Position numbers and translations under genes: made by a program
DNA from: Prado023 sp963788325
GTDB lineage: Bacteria; Actinomycetota; Actinomycetes; S36-B12; CAIYMF01
Length of the DNA stretch: 64,000 nucleotides
Assembly (NCBI GenBank): GCA_963788325.1
Contig: CAWBGJ010000015.1
Span: forward strand, 62,001 to 126,000
Reading direction: 5' to 3'
Shown here: positions 6,982 through 17,617 of the stretch, piece by piece
Layout of the letters: each line of letters begins with the position of its first letter
Position numbering within the stretch: the stretch's first letter is position 1
Notes under the pieces: generated by a model
Database searches by the model: none
The model's input: the letters and a program-made list of their open reading frames with translations, nothing else
Told to the model about the DNA's origin: nothing

Positions 6982-9018
6982 GTGGGAACCATCAACGACG
7001 CCACCAAGCGAGTCGTCTTCGGCCGGGCGTTGCACACCAACCAGCTCGGCGAGACCCTGCTGCCCAAGCGGATCGCGCTACCGGTGTTCGCCTCCGACGC
7101 GTTGTCCTCCAACGGGTATGCGACCCAGGAGATCCTGCTGGTGCTGTCCCTGGGCGGATACACGCTCTACCAGTACGCCCCCTGGATCGGCGTGGCGGTC
7201 ATCCTCGTGTTCATCGTGGTGATCGCCTCCTACCGACAGAACGTGCATGCCTATCCCTCCGGGGGCGGGGACTACGAGGTGGTCTCGACCAACCTCGGGC
7301 CCCGCTGGGGGGTCTTCGTGGCCAGTGCCCTGATGGTCGACTACGTGCTCACTGTGGCAGTGTCCATCTCGTCGGCGGTGGCCAACGCGTCCTCGGCGCT
7401 GCCCTTCATCAGCGCCCACACCGTGCCGGTCGCCCTGGCGGCGGTGACGTTGCTGGCGCTGATGAACCTGCGCGGCGTGCGCGAGTCGGGCACGATGTTC
7501 GCGATCCCCACCTACGCCTTCATCCTCGCGATCTTCAGCATGCTGATCTGGGCTGCGGTGCGTCTGTTCCGCGGCGACGAGATGCTCGCGGAGTCGGCCC
7601 AGTGGGAGATCGAGCCCGTGGCCAACTTCTCCGGCGCCGCACTGGTCTTCCTGCTGGCGCGGGCGTTCTCGTCGGGGACGACCGCGCTGACCGGCGTGGA
7701 GGCGATCAGCAACGGCGTGCCGGCCTTCCAGAAGCCCAAGAGCCGCAACGCCGCCACCACGCTGGCCCTGCTCGGGGCGATCGCGATGACGATGTTCGCC
7801 GGGATCACGTGGCTGGCGGTCCAGACCAAGGTCAAGGTCGCCGAGAGCTCGGAGGAGCTGATCGGCATGCCGCCGGGCACCGAGCAGAAGACGGTCATCG
7901 CCCAGGTGGCCCAGGCGGTGTTCTCCGACTTCCCGCTGATGTTCGTGGTGGTCTCGGTCACCACCGCCCTGATCCTGGTCCTGGCAGCCAACACGGCCTT
8001 CAACGGCTTCCCGGTACTCGGCTCGATCCTGGCCCGCGACGGGTACCTGCCCCGCCAGCTGCACACCCGGGGGGACCGGCTGGCCTTCAGCAACGGCATC
8101 ATCACGCTGGCCGCGCTGGCCATGGTGCTGATCTACATCTACCAGGCCAACGTCACCGCGCTGATCCAGCTGTACATCATCGGCGTCTTCGTCTCGTTCA
8201 CCCTCAGCCAGCTGAGCATGGTCCGGCACTGGAACCGGCATCTGGTCCATGAGACCGACCGGGCCGAGCGGGGGCGCATGATGCGCAGCCGAGCAGTCAA
8301 CATGATCGGCTTCATGATGACCGGCAGCGTGCTGCTGATCGTCCTGGTCACCAAATTCACGCGCGGCGCCTGGATCGTATGCGTGGCGATGCCGATCCTG
8401 TACCTGATCATGATGGCCATCAAGAAGCACTACGACCGGGTCTCGGTGGAGCTGATTGCCGGCGACGACGAGCAGGTCACCCTCCCCAGCCGGGTCCATG
8501 CACTGGTGCTGGTGTCCAAGATCCACAAGCCGACCCTGCGCGCCCTGGCCTACGCCCGCGCGACCCGGCCCACCGTGCTGGAGGCCCTGACCGTCGACGT
8601 GGACTCCGATGGCACGGCGGCGCTGATCGGCGAGTGGGAGCGTCGCGGCATCCCGGTGCCGCTCAAGGTCCTGGACTCGCCGTATCGGGAGATCACCCGA
8701 CCGGTGGTCGAGTACGTGCGCGGCCTGGGTCGCAACTCCCCGCGGGACCTGGTGTGCGTGTACGTGCCCGAGTACGTCGTGGGCCACTGGTGGGAGCAGC
8801 TGCTGCACAACCAGAGCGCCCTGCGCCTCAAGAGTCGGCTGCTGTTCTCCCCCGGGGTGATGGTGGTCAGCGTGCCCTGGCAGCTGCTGTCCAGCGAGCG
8901 GATCAGCGACGAGCCAGAGGCGCAGGCGCCCGGTGCGCTGCGCCGCGGTGAGCCCGATGCGCAGACCGCAGAGGCCTACGTCGCCGGTGAGATGGGGGCC
9001 GGGCCATCGACGAGGTGA
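6982..9018 (+). CDS. APC-superfamily permease, KimA-like potassium importer
   Basis: This 678-residue membrane protein has about 12 transmembrane helices in residues 25-480 and a cytoplasmic C-terminal domain. The N-terminal block 'FASDALSSNGYATQEILL', 'YPSGGGDYEVV', 'VDYVLTVAVSIS' and 'SSGTTALTGVEAISNGVPAF' matches, segment by segment as I recall it, the high-affinity potassium importer KimA (formerly YdaO) of Bacillus. I therefore prefer potassium over amino acids as substrate. The start is a GTG at 6982; an upstream open stretch belongs to the antisense of the RCK gene. Two RCK regulators are transcribed divergently, consistent with a potassium-uptake module. The stop overlaps the next start by GTGA. 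Confidence 0.88.
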   Translation: MGTINDATKRVVFGRALHTNQLGETLLPKRIALPVFASDALSSNGYATQEILLVLSLGGYTLYQYAPWIGVAVILVFIVVIASYRQNVHAYPSGGGDYEVVSTNLGPRWGVFVASALMVDYVLTVAVSISSAVANASSALPFISAHTVPVALAAVTLLALMNLRGVRESGTMFAIPTYAFILAIFSMLIWAAVRLFRGDEMLAESAQWEIEPVANFSGAALVFLLARAFSSGTTALTGVEAISNGVPAFQKPKSRNAATTLALLGAIAMTMFAGITWLAVQTKVKVAESSEELIGMPPGTEQKTVIAQVAQAVFSDFPLMFVVVSVTTALILVLAANTAFNGFPVLGSILARDGYLPRQLHTRGDRLAFSNGIITLAALAMVLIYIYQANVTALIQLYIIGVFVSFTLSQLSMVRHWNRHLVHETDRAERGRMMRSRAVNMIGFMMTGSVLLIVLVTKFTRGAWIVCVAMPILYLIMMAIKKHYDRVSVELIAGDDEQVTLPSRVHALVLVSKIHKPTLRALAYARATRPTVLEALTVDVDSDGTAALIGEWERRGIPVPLKVLDSPYREITRPVVEYVRGLGRNSPRDLVCVYVPEYVVGHWWEQLLHNQSALRLKSRLLFSPGVMVVSVPWQLLSSERISDEPEAQAPGALRRGEPDAQTAEAYVAGEMGAGPSTR

Positions 9019-10252
9019 GTCCGGACCCCGGGGCCGCCGATCAGCTGGAGGTCGGCGACGAGCTGGTGGTGGACGTGGGACCCGTCGCGCACGGTGGGCA
9101 CTGCGTGGCCCGGCGCGCTGGCCGGGTGTTCTTCGTGCGCCACGCGTTGCCCGGGGAGCAGGTGCGGGTCCGGGTCACCGGACTCGGCCGGCGCGGGCGC
9201 TTCCTGCGCGCCGATGCCGTCCAGGTGCTGCGCGCCAGCCCGGACCGCCGACCCGAGCCTTGTCCGGTCGCAGCACTGTGCGGGGGCTGCGACTGGCAGC
9301 ACGCCACGCCCGAGGCCAGCCGCGCGCTGAAGGCGCAGGTGGTCACCGAGGCCCTCGCGCGATTCGCCGGCATCACGTGGGACCCCGCACCGCAGGTGCT
9401 GGTCGTGGCCGCCCAGGGGGACACAGATCATCGCGGCGCAGCTGCGACCCATGAGGGCCTGGGGTGGCGTACCCGCGGCACGCTGTCGGTCGATTCCTCG
9501 GGTGGGGTGGGCTTCCGGGCCCCTCGGTCCCATGCGGTGGTGCCCACCGACGCATGCCTGCAGCTGGACCCCCGGCTGGCCGGCCTGGGGTTGTTCACGA
9601 CCTCGTGGGCGACCCCCCGGGTCGGGTTCGTCGTGCCCGCGGACGGACCACCGCTGGCCTACGAGGTCGGCGCAGCGCCCGAGGACCCCGTGACCGAGCG
9701 AGCGGCTGGGCGCACGTGGGAGGTCGCGGCCGACGGCTTCTGGCAGGTCCATCCCGGCGCGGCCGACGCCCTGGTGGAGCACGTGCGTCGCATGCTCGGC
9801 CCGCGACCCGGTGAGCGGCTGGTCGACCTCTACGCCGGTGTGGGCCTGTTCGGGGTGAGCCTGGCCGGCGCCACATCCGACCTGCGGGTGACCCTCGTGG
9901 AGGGGGACCGGCGGGCCTGTGCGCTGGCCGAGGTCAACGCCGGGACGCTGCCGGTGACCGTCGTCAAGGCATCCGTGGACCGATGGATCGCCGGAGCCGG
10001 AGCCGCCCTGGTCGGCGTGGACCTCGTCGTCCTGGATCCGCCCCGCACGGGCGCTGGTGCCGCGGTGGTCTCCACGCCATCGCAGCGGCCCGCCCACGAG
10101 CCGTCGTCTACGTCGCCTGCGACCCGGTGGCCCTGGCCCGGGACCTCGCAACCTTCGCCACGGCGGGGATGCGGCTGGCCGAGTTGGCGGTGCTGGACCT
10201 GTTCCCCACGACGCATCACGTCGAATGCGTGGCGCTGCTCACCCCGCACTGA
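9015..10252 (+). pseudogene. TRAM-domain class I SAM-dependent RNA methyltransferase, frame broken near 10064-10072
   Basis: The frame from the GTG at 9015 encodes a TRAM domain (residues 1-65), an iron-sulfur type cysteine set ('PCPVAALCGGCDWQH' about residues 77-91 plus a later 'TDACLQ'), and a Rossmann methyltransferase of the TrmA/RlmD m5U family ('VDLYAGVGLFG', 'VVLDPPRTGAG'). The matching C-terminus ('VYVACDPVALARD', which carries the catalytic cysteine, then 'TTHHVECVALL') is in another frame, ending at 10252. The switch lies around 10064-10072, and removing two bases or adding one restores a protein of about 411 residues. Without it the enzyme lacks its catalytic cysteine. Sequence error or real inactivation cannot be separated here. 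Confidence 0.85.
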
Positions 10253-10270
10253 TATCTTGATGTCAAGATA
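10253..10270. promoter_or_regulatory. Perfect palindrome upstream of acnA, probable operator
   Basis: TATCTTGATGTCAAGATA has 8-bp perfect arms around a TG centre. It begins right after the stop of the methyltransferase gene and ends 71 bp before the aconitase ATG, in the only AT-rich patch of the intergenic region. Its size and symmetry suit a winged-helix dimer such as a MarR-family regulator. TamR of Streptomyces, a MarR protein, is known to control aconitase; the assignment to a TamR-like factor is my inference. Confidence 0.6.
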
Positions 10271-10341
10271 AACATGCGGGGCCACGACGCGAGCGCGGTC
10301 CCTCGCGATAGCCTTCTGCCCGGTCGAGGAGAGGAACAGCC

Positions 10342-13140
<2,799 letters not shown>

Positions 13141-13200
13141 CCGCTGGTCGGGCATGGCGCGTGGTCCGGGAGGACACTGGCATCGGGAGGTGACATCGCC

Positions 13201-13383
13201 ATGAGTGAGGGCAACGGTGCCGCGGCCGCCGGTGGTGGCGCGATCTACGGCTTGGGGATGTTCGGGGCGTGGGTGTTCTTCTGGCAGCAGGCGGACACCC
13301 TGTGGGAGTACCCCCTGGCGATCCTGCAGGGCCTCGTGTGGCCGGCCTACCTGGTCTACGACCTGCTGACGCTCCTGGACTGA
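13201..13383 (+). CDS. Small membrane protein, unrecognised
   Basis: This 60-residue protein begins after a GGGAGG ribosome-binding site. It has a glycine/alanine-rich start, then two hydrophobic helices (about 15-30 and 38-58) with many Trp, Tyr and Leu. The sequence 'FGAWVFFWQQADT' resembles small inner-membrane proteins seen in front of transporters, but I recognise no family. It lies 10 bp ahead of the DUF2254 gene and is probably co-transcribed with it. Confidence 0.65.
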   Translation: MSEGNGAAAAGGGAIYGLGMFGAWVFFWQQADTLWEYPLAILQGLVWPAYLVYDLLTLLD

Positions 13384-13393
13384 GGTAGGGCAG

Positions 13394-14704
13394 ATGCCCC
13401 GCCGCGAGGACCTCCGTGAGTACGCGGGCGGTGCGCTCTGGGTCCTCCCGTTCACGGCCGGCGCCCTGGCACTGATCGTCGCCGGGGCCCTGGTGCGCGT
13501 GACGCCGACCGAGGGCTCGGTCCTGCACCGGCTGGCGTTCCAGGGGGAGGCGGCCGATGCCCGGGCGGTGCTGCTGTCGATCACCGGAACTGTCGTGACG
13601 GTGATCGCACTGGTCCTGGGCCTGTCCGTGGTGGCCCTCCAACTGACCTCCACGCAGTTCTCTCCGCGACTGCTGCGCAACTTCCTGCGCGACCGGCCCA
13701 ACCAGGTGGCACTGAGCGTCTTCATGGCGACGTTCGCGTTCAGCGGCGCGCTGCTGTTCTCCGTCGGCGTGGGACCAGAGCCGGAGGTGTACCCCCGGCT
13801 GGCCGTGAACCTCGCGATCGTCGCGCTGTTCGCCAGCATGGCGATGGTGGTCTACTTCGCCGACCACCTGTCCCACTCGCTCCAGGTCGAGGCGATCATG
13901 CGCCGCGTGGAGGCCGAGGCGCTGCAGGTCGTGCGCAACAGTCCCACCGATGTCGACCTGGACCCCCCGACTCCACCGGACTGGGCGGTGGAGATCCCCG
14001 CAGCCTCCTCGGGCTATGTGCACACCACGCATCCCGAGCTGATCCTTCCGTTGGCGATCCGGCACGGGGTGTCCATCGCACTCACGACAGGTGTGGGCCA
14101 GCACATCGCCCAAGGCAGCCCCATCGCTCTGGTCTGGACGCCCTCCCCGCAGGACCCCGCCCCGGACCTCGAGGCCGTCGAGGCGGCGTTCCATGCCGAC
14201 GTCGGCATCGGGTTCGAGCGGACCAGCCAGCAGGACTCGGCCTTCGGGATCCGGCAACTGGTCGACGTGGCCGTGAAGGCGCTGTCCCCAGCAGTCAACG
14301 ACCCGTACACCGCGGTCCAGGCGATCCACCACATGACGGTCATCTTCGGCGAGATGGCCGGTCGTCCGCTGGGGCCGCGGGTGGCCCGGGAGCCCGACGG
14401 ACCGACCGTGGTGGTGGTCCCGAGCCGGGAGTTCGGCCAGTACTTGGCGAAGATGTGCGGACTCGTGCGCAGGTACGGCAGCGCGGAGCCCAACGTGATG
14501 ACCGAGCTGCTGCGCCTGATGGAGCACTGCGCCCGGCAGGCCAGGACCGATCGTGCTCGGCTCGAGGCGCTCTCCGAGCAGGCCCGGCTGGTGGTCGAGG
14601 ATGCGGTGCGCGACATCGCCCAGCCGGCCGACGCCGCTGCGGTGATCCAGGAGGGTTCGGCGCTGCAACAGACCCTGGCCGCCTACCGGGCGCAGGTGGG
14701 GTGA
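13394..14704 (+). CDS. DUF2254 membrane protein
   Basis: This 436-residue protein has four transmembrane helices in the N-terminal half (roughly 18-38, 55-78, 105-125, 135-158), followed by a soluble domain containing 'QLVDVAVKALSPAVNDPYTA' near residue 285, the conserved DUF2254 core. The function is unknown in the literature I know. The helix layout suggests a channel-like or sensor membrane domain with a cytoplasmic helical module. It follows the small membrane gene closely and converges with DUF1622, whose stop is 18 bp away. Confidence 0.88.
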   Translation: MPRREDLREYAGGALWVLPFTAGALALIVAGALVRVTPTEGSVLHRLAFQGEAADARAVLLSITGTVVTVIALVLGLSVVALQLTSTQFSPRLLRNFLRDRPNQVALSVFMATFAFSGALLFSVGVGPEPEVYPRLAVNLAIVALFASMAMVVYFADHLSHSLQVEAIMRRVEAEALQVVRNSPTDVDLDPPTPPDWAVEIPAASSGYVHTTHPELILPLAIRHGVSIALTTGVGQHIAQGSPIALVWTPSPQDPAPDLEAVEAAFHADVGIGFERTSQQDSAFGIRQLVDVAVKALSPAVNDPYTAVQAIHHMTVIFGEMAGRPLGPRVAREPDGPTVVVVPSREFGQYLAKMCGLVRRYGSAEPNVMTELLRLMEHCARQARTDRARLEALSEQARLVVEDAVRDIAQPADAAAVIQEGSALQQTLAAYRAQVG

Positions 14705-14721
14705 GCGCCGTCCTCGTCGCC

Positions 14722-15084
14722 TCAGCGTGCCGAGGGGTCGCCGGCCCGAAGCTCCCGCTTGCGCCACGGCAGCACGCCATCGGTCTCGGCCTCGAGGGAG
14801 AAGCTGAGGATCACCCGGATCAGGACCAGCAGGCCCAGCGACGCGGCGCTCTCCAGGCTGCGATCGATGGTGATCGTCTCGATGATGTCGGCCGCCACGA
14901 GGACCTCCAGGCCCAGCAGCAGCGGGCGGGCGAATCCCGCACGGGCCTGTTCGTAGAAGGCATCGCGGGACTTCGCGGTGAACATCGCCCCGGCGATCCC
15001 CAGGAACCCGCCGATCGTGATGATCGCGATGCCCACGACCTCGAAGCCCAGGGCGATCGCCTCCACAGAACTGGTGAAGTCCAC
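14722..15084 (-). CDS. DUF1622 membrane protein
   Basis: This 120-residue protein has three transmembrane helices: 'FEVVGIAIITIGGFLGIAGAM', a middle helix around 'LLGLEVLVAADIIETI', and 'LLVLIRVILSFSLEAE'. The strictly placed 'R..F....' loop and the 'GLEVLVAADIIETI' motif are characteristic of DUF1622, often annotated near potassium channels and membrane stress genes. No function is established. The repeat cluster at 15172-15237 lies upstream, where its promoter should be. Confidence 0.88.
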   Translation of the reverse strand: MDFTSSVEAIALGFEVVGIAIITIGGFLGIAGAMFTAKSRDAFYEQARAGFARPLLLGLEVLVAADIIETITIDRSLESAASLGLLVLIRVILSFSLEAETDGVLPWRKRELRAGDPSAR

Positions 15085-15171
15085 GTCCTGAGGCTATCCA
15101 GCCCGGTGCACCGATGCGCGCGCGTGCGCGGTGATGGGTCGGCGGGACCGCGCAGGGCGCGTCCCGGGGAG

Positions 15172-15237
15172 TCCGCTCCCGTTCGCCCGATCTGCTCCCC
15201 GAATTCTGGGAGCGGATCGGCGAAGGGGGAGCAGATC
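15172..15237. repeat. Cluster of four GGGAGCRGATC-type inverted repeats
   Basis: The 66-bp segment holds four related words. TCCGCTCCC (15172-15180) and GATCTGCTCCC (15189-15199) are read one way; GGGAGCGGATC (15208-15218) and GGGAGCAGATC (15227-15237) the other. The second pairs perfectly with the fourth, and imperfectly but over a longer stretch with the third (15182-15199 with 15208-15224), around a central GAATTC. The alternatives are mutually exclusive. It lies downstream of the 15297-15665 gene and upstream of DUF1622, so it could be a terminator, attenuator or multi-site operator. Confidence 0.55.
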
Positions 15238-15296
15238 CAGTCGGTCGACCAGAAGGGCGGCGATGGGGCGCTCGGTGGCTGCGCGGACAGCCCCGG

Positions 15297-15665
15297 TCAG
15301 AGCCTGGGCCGCCAGCGCCGACCGTGCAGGGCTTCCTCGACCAGGCCGACCTCGCGGACCTGGGCTGCCAGCAGCGCCCCGCTGCGGCTCAGCGCGGTCA
15401 GGGCCTCCTCGACCGCCTCGGGCGACACCCGCCCGGCGAGGTCCCGCCGGGCGCCGGCGTAGCTCTCACGTGCCGCGGCCAGCGAGGCCTCGGCGTGCCG
15501 ATGGGCCAGCCGCGCGAGGATGACTGGGTGCCTGCGCAGCACCTCGTGGCTGCGGTAGTCCGGCGGGCAGAGGTCCAGCAGCCAGGCCACTACCCGGTCG
15601 GGGAACTCCGGGGACTGGGGGTCGGGCACCGCTCGGGGCCAGCCAGGAGGTGTGGTCACCGACAC
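15297..15665 (-). CDS. Conserved actinobacterial hypothetical protein beside dxs
   Basis: This 122-residue cytoplasmic protein has the N-terminal signature 'PPGWPRAVPDP' followed by 'VVAWLLDLCPPDYR' and a predicted all-helical remainder rich in Ala, Arg and Glu. I recognise the pattern from proteins encoded next to dxs or aconitase in other actinobacteria, always unnamed. There is no catalytic motif, signal peptide or membrane segment. It is divergent from dxs across about 75 bp. Confidence 0.8.
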   Translation of the reverse strand: MSVTTPPGWPRAVPDPQSPEFPDRVVAWLLDLCPPDYRSHEVLRRHPVILARLAHRHAEASLAAARESYAGARRDLAGRVSPEAVEEALTALSRSGALLAAQVREVGLVEEALHGRRWRPRL

Positions 15666-15740
15666 AGCCTAGGTCGCGCCCCCGTGTGCCCGGCGCCGAT
15701 CGCTCCTAGACTGGGCCGACCATCACAACGAGGAGGACAC

Positions 15741-17615
15741 GTGGGCGGGCTTGAGCGCATCGACTCACCTGCGGACCTGCGCGGCCTGGACGCCGAGGCG
15801 CTCGCGTCGCTGGCGGGCGAGATCCGGCAGTTCCTCGTGGAGAAGGTCAGCCGCACCGGAGGGCACCTGGGCCCCAACCTCGGCGTGGTCGAGCTGACCC
15901 TGGCGCTGCACCGCGTGTTCGACTCGCCCACCGACGTGCTGCTCTGGGACACCGGGCACCAGTCCTACGTCCACAAGATCCTGACCGGGCGCCGGGCGGG
16001 CTTCGACCACCTGCGCCAGGCCGGCGGGCTGTCGGGGTACCCGTCGCGGGCCGAGAGCCCACACGACGTGATCGAGAACTCGCACGCCTCCACCGCCCTG
16101 AGCTACGCCGATGGGGTGGCCAAGGCCTTCGAGCAGGCTGGCACCCTCGGGCAGCGCCACGTCGTGGCCATCGTCGGGGACGGGTCACTGACCGGTGGGA
16201 TGGCCTGGGAGGCGCTGAACAACATCGCCGGCTCCGATCGCCAGGTGATCATCGTGGTCAATGACAACGAGCGCTCCTACGCGCCCACGATCGGCGGTCT
16301 CGCGCGGCACCTGGACACCCTGCGCACGACCGGCGGGTATGAGCGGTTCCTGGACTGGGGCCGCGACGTGCTGGGTCGCACCCCGGTGCTGGGACCGCCG
16401 CTGTTCGAGGCCCTGCACGGGGTCAAGAAGGGCGTCAAGGACATGGTCGCCCCCCAGGGCATGTTCGAGGACCTGGGCCTGAAGTACCTCGGTCCGGTGG
16501 ACGGCCATGACCTCGCGGCGGTGGAGTCGGTGCTCAGGGCCGCCCGTCGCTACCACGGCCCGGTCATCGTGCACGCGATCACCCAGAAGGGTCGCGGATA
16601 CGCGCCTGCTGAGAACGACGAGGCTGATCGCTTCCACGGCGTCGGGGTGATCGACCCCGAGACGGGCATCCCCGTGAGCAACGGCGGTCCCACGTGGACC
16701 GCGGCCTTCGCCGATGAGCTCGTGGCCATCGGCCACAAGCGCCCGGATGTGGTCGCCATCACTGCGGCGATGCTGTGCCCCACGGGCCTGGACCGGTTCG
16801 CCGCGGAGTTCCCGGCGCGGACCTACGACGTGGGCATCGCCGAGCAGCATGCCGTGACCTCGGCCGCGGGGATGGCCTTCACCGGGCTGCATCCGGTGGT
16901 CGCGGTGTACGCGACGTTCATCAACCGGGCCTTCGACCAGGTCCTCATGGATGTGGCCCTGCATCGGGCGGGCGTCACCCTCGTCCTGGATCGGGCCGGG
17001 GTGACCGGTGACGACGGCGCCTCCCACAACGGCATGTGGGACATGTCGCTGCTCAGCCTCGTACCGGGCATCCGGATCGCGGCGCCCCGCGACGAGGCGA
17101 CCCTGCGCAGGGCCCTGCGCGAGGCCGTGGCCATCGACGACGGCCCGAGCGTGGTGCGCTTCCCGAAGGGTGCGATGGTCGAGCCGCTGCCCGCTGTCAG
17201 CGAGATCGACGGTCTGGAGCTGCTGCACGCCGATGAGGACCCGCGAGTGCTCATCGTCGGCGTGGGGGGCCTGGCCGGGGTTGCCCGGGAGGCCGCGGCC
17301 AAGCTCGCCGCTGATGGGATTCCGTCGATCGCTGCCGCACCGTTGTGGGTGACCCCGCTTCCCGAGTCGGTTGTGGAGCTTGCCGCGCGCGTCGGTCGCG
17401 TCGTCACCATCGAGGACAACGGTCTCGTCGGAGGCATCGGTGCCGCCCTGTCCAGCGCTCTGGCCGATCGCGGGGCACTGGTGCGCCAGGCCCGGCTCGG
17501 TGTCCCGCAGCGGTTCCTGGACCACGCGACCCGCCCAGCGATCCTGGAGCACCTGGGGCTGACGGCCCAGGGCTGTGAGCAGGCTGCCCGGGCGCTGCTC
17601 GACGACCTCGCCTGA
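15741..17615 (+). CDS. dxs: 1-deoxy-D-xylulose-5-phosphate synthase
   Basis: This 624-residue thiamine-diphosphate enzyme condenses pyruvate and glyceraldehyde 3-phosphate, the first step of the MEP isoprenoid pathway. The start is the GTG at 15741 behind a perfect AGGAGG; the open frame upstream is antisense to the neighbouring gene. The ThDP/Mg motif 'GDGSLTGGMAWEALNN' lies near residue 147, the substrate histidine region 'GHQSYVHKI' near 73, and the transketolase core 'DVGIAEQHAVTSAAGMA' with the catalytic Glu near 368. Full length. The GGDEF-EAL gene starts 3 bp after its stop. Confidence 0.97.
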   Translation: MGGLERIDSPADLRGLDAEALASLAGEIRQFLVEKVSRTGGHLGPNLGVVELTLALHRVFDSPTDVLLWDTGHQSYVHKILTGRRAGFDHLRQAGGLSGYPSRAESPHDVIENSHASTALSYADGVAKAFEQAGTLGQRHVVAIVGDGSLTGGMAWEALNNIAGSDRQVIIVVNDNERSYAPTIGGLARHLDTLRTTGGYERFLDWGRDVLGRTPVLGPPLFEALHGVKKGVKDMVAPQGMFEDLGLKYLGPVDGHDLAAVESVLRAARRYHGPVIVHAITQKGRGYAPAENDEADRFHGVGVIDPETGIPVSNGGPTWTAAFADELVAIGHKRPDVVAITAAMLCPTGLDRFAAEFPARTYDVGIAEQHAVTSAAGMAFTGLHPVVAVYATFINRAFDQVLMDVALHRAGVTLVLDRAGVTGDDGASHNGMWDMSLLSLVPGIRIAAPRDEATLRRALREAVAIDDGPSVVRFPKGAMVEPLPAVSEIDGLELLHADEDPRVLIVGVGGLAGVAREAAAKLAADGIPSIAAAPLWVTPLPESVVELAARVGRVVTIEDNGLVGGIGAALSSALADRGALVRQARLGVPQRFLDHATRPAILEHLGLTAQGCEQAARALLDDLA

Positions 17616-17617
17616 CC

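Noticed and set aside
10056..10080. Programmed frameshift in the methyltransferase
   Set aside because: No slippery heptamer or downstream pseudoknot stands out, so error or mutation is simpler.
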